A DNA stretch of 7,493 nt, from NCBI GenBank assembly GCA_019090845.1, contig JAHRVD010000273.1, positions 1-7,493 on the forward strand, written 5' to 3'. The stretch's first letter is position 1, and each line of letters begins with the position of its first letter. This document shows, piece after piece, positions 6,643 to 7,493 of the stretch. A program made the position numbers and the translations under genes. This DNA is from Marinosulfonomonas sp. Lineage in GTDB: Bacteria; Pseudomonadota; Alphaproteobacteria; Rhodobacterales; Rhodobacteraceae. The notes beneath the pieces were generated by a model. The model saw only the letters and a list, made by a program, of their open reading frames with translations. It was not told the DNA's origin and ran no database searches.

Positions 6643-6662
6643 TCGTTCACTATGCTGAACGA
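6643..6662. promoter_or_regulatory. Perfect 7-6-7 operator dyad TCGTTCA-N6-TGAACGA, probable IclR autoregulation site
   Basis: TCGTTCA (6643-6649), a 6-bp centre CTATGC, and TGAACGA (6656-6662) form a perfect inverted repeat that starts 32 bp upstream of the first IclR ATG. GTTC/GAAC half-sites in a palindrome of this size resemble operators described for IclR-family proteins such as the PcaU/PobR group. The dyad covers the predicted -10 element of the same gene (6652-6657), the usual position for autorepression. Binding by this IclR protein is inference. Confidence 0.7.
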
Positions 6663-6680
6663 TCGATGTTTCAAGGTCAA
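6652..6680 (-). promoter_or_regulatory. Possible promoter of the first IclR gene
   Basis: On the minus strand TTGACC (6680-6675, five of six to the -35 consensus) is followed after 17 bp by CAGCAT (6657-6652), a poor -10. Spacing and position, about 40 nt before the ATG, fit, and the dyad at 6643-6662 overlaps it. A perfect TATAAT also occurs on this strand at 6690-6685 but lacks a well-spaced -35; the nearest candidate, TTGAGA, is 20 bp away. Confidence 0.4.
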
Positions 6681-6972
6681 CTGAATTATAAAAACCACCC
6701 CTCGTGAATTTCTCAAACGTCATCCTGAATTTGCATTTTGGCATCATCGGCCCTGCATTTTTGGAATCCCCAGATTGCATCATACTCGTGTTTTTTAACG
6801 CATTTTGGGGCCACACTGCATCTCTGTCGTTGACCATCAGGCGAGCTGAGCCGTAAATCCATTCGGTATTTATCGGCGCCGTGATCCCGGAACCGACTAG
6901 GCAAAATTATGGATGCAGACCCGATGAACAGCTTTGAGTCGAGCGATTTTTCTAGCAGGATGGCGAAATTGC

Positions 6973-6987
6973 CTTGCGAATCGCAAG
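6973..6987. promoter_or_regulatory. Perfect 7-1-7 palindrome CTTGCGA-A-TCGCAAG upstream of the second IclR gene
   Basis: CTTGCGA (6973-6979), A, TCGCAAG (6981-6987) is a perfect inverted repeat of 15 bp ending 49 bp before the ATG at 7037. Its position suits an operator for the second IclR protein or a divergent control site. It differs in sequence from the dyad at 6643-6662, which suggests the two regulators read different sites. Confidence 0.5.
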
Positions 6988-7036
6988 TACACAAGTTGTT
7001 GAGTGCAAGTCGAACATTGAATGGACCGGGCCTGAA

Positions 7037-7493
7037 ATGAATACCTCCAACGATGGCCCCCGTTCGATCCAGCGGTTGTTAGGCTTGTTCACGGCTCTTG
7101 CTGATGCACCGGATGGTCTGACACTGGCGCAGCTAAGCGTGATCCTTTCATCACCCAAAAGCAGTCTTCTGATATTGCTGCGCCCTTTGGTCGAGCAGAA
7201 TTACCTGATTCATAAAGAACGCCACTACTTTGCTGGCCCGCAAATGTACCATTTTGCCTCGGCAATCCTGACAAATTATAAGTTCGGCACGATGATCCGC
7301 CATGTCATGGAGGATCTGGGCGCCTTCACTAGCGAGACGGTGCTATATGCCACGCTGGATGAGTCCAACGACAACATCGTCTATACAGACGTGCTCGAAA
7401 GTCCGAAGGCCGTGCGTTACGTCACACCGGTCGGTGTTATGCGTCCGCTTTATTGCACGGCGGCGGGGCTGCTGCTGCTGGCCTACAAAGACA
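7037..7493 (+). CDS. IclR-family transcriptional regulator (partial, N-terminal 152 residues)
   Basis: The frame runs open off the right edge. The visible 152 residues begin with a winged helix-turn-helix at about 8-68 (SIQRLLGLFTALADAPDGLTLAQLS, then SSPKSSLLILLRPLVEQNYLIHKERHYFAGP). An effector-binding domain follows, with YTDVLESPKAVRYVTPVGVMRPLYCTAAGLLLLAY (116-150), the IclR motif around the 'PL..TA.G...LA' segment. The sequence differs clearly from the first IclR protein, so it is not a recent duplicate. The start is not marked by a good ribosome site; TTG 6974-6976 is in frame upstream but has no better site, and the HTH begins at the usual distance from ATG 7037. It diverges from the first IclR gene and probably controls genes beyond the window, possibly also this operon. 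Confidence 0.9.
   Translation, partial: MNTSNDGPRSIQRLLGLFTALADAPDGLTLAQLSVILSSPKSSLLILLRPLVEQNYLIHKERHYFAGPQMYHFASAILTNYKFGTMIRHVMEDLGAFTSETVLYATLDESNDNIVYTDVLESPKAVRYVTPVGVMRPLYCTAAGLLLLAYKD

Larger units (their letters stand above)
6612..7036. other. AT-richer 425-bp divergent intergenic region
   Basis: No convincing gene is seen here. Short open frames on the minus strand overlap the promoter and operator sites, resemble no family I know and lack ribosome sites. The gap holds the promoter and operator of the left regulator, three spaced copies of GCATTTTGG-like sequence at 6733-6741, 6755-6764 and 6800-6808, two copies of GCATCAT at 6741-6747 and 6777-6783, and a palindrome near the right regulator. 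It is longer than a simple divergent promoter needs, so it may hold further regulatory sites or a decayed remnant. Confidence 0.6.

Noticed and set aside
6830..6858. Plus-strand TTGACC with GTAAAT 17 bp later as a promoter for the second IclR gene
   Set aside because: The -10 matches only three of six positions and it lies about 180 bp from the start; too weak to list.
6863..6896. TCGGT and ACCGA arms around CGGCGCCG as a hairpin
   Set aside because: The outer arms are only 5 bp and far apart, there is no T-run, and the central palindrome has no loop.
6713..6994. Minus-strand frame of 93 codons in the divergent gap, considered as a small gene or transposase remnant
   Set aside because: The sequence shows no recognisable domain, another frame overlaps it almost as long, no ribosome site precedes it, and it runs through the palindrome at 6973-6987.
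1..7493. CRISPR arrays, tRNA or rRNA genes, insertion sequences, phage or defence genes
   Set aside because: I looked for regular repeats, tRNA-like cloverleafs, terminal inverted repeats and transposase or defence motifs and saw none.

Overview
The window carries a compact CoA-ester catabolic locus of a proteobacterium, most likely an alphaproteobacterium. This placement rests on gene content, strong GGAGG-type ribosome sites, IclR regulators and a mid-range GC content judged by eye; it could not be tested by search. The GC looks uniform across the genes, and the long intergenic gap is visibly more AT-rich.

Layout. Bases 1-237 (+) are the 3' end of an acyl-CoA dehydrogenase gene, followed by a strong intrinsic terminator (246-279). 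A six-gene operon on the minus strand runs from about 5479 down to 295. In transcription order it encodes an acyl-CoA dehydrogenase beta-like subunit (ACAD2), an acyl-CoA dehydrogenase alpha-like subunit (ACAD1), a PaaI-like hotdog thioesterase, an NAD-type short-chain dehydrogenase/reductase, a zinc-ribbon/OB-fold DUF35 protein, and a thiolase-fold protein. Spacing is tight: 1 bp, 54 bp, 42 bp, 10 bp, then a 4-bp ATGA overlap between DUF35 and the thiolase-like gene. Upstream, in the same orientation, lies an IclR regulator (6611-5736). After a 425-bp gap, a second, different IclR regulator starts divergently at 7037 and runs off the right edge.

How the genes may work together. Two adjacent unequal acyl-CoA dehydrogenases suggest a heteromeric (alpha2beta2-like) enzyme that desaturates a bulky or branched acyl-CoA. 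The DUF35 plus thiolase-fold pair resembles the Ltp2-ChsH2(DUF35) retro-aldolase of steroid side-chain degradation. By eye, the thiolase-like protein has lost the nucleophilic cysteine (Gly81 in its place) and has a Tyr (YDAF, 277-280) where thiolases carry NEAF. It may therefore cleave a beta-hydroxyacyl-CoA by retro-aldol chemistry rather than thiolysis. The SDR and thioesterase would handle a carbonyl/hydroxyl step and release of dead-end CoA esters. No hydratase or CoA ligase is present here, and the substrate is unknown.

Regulation. Three perfect dyads lie in the intergenic regions: TCGTTCA-N6-TGAACGA in the predicted promoter of the first IclR gene, CTTGCGA-A-TCGCAAG upstream of the second IclR gene, and TCTAAC-N4-GTTAGA (with an extra GTTAGA copy) upstream of the operon.
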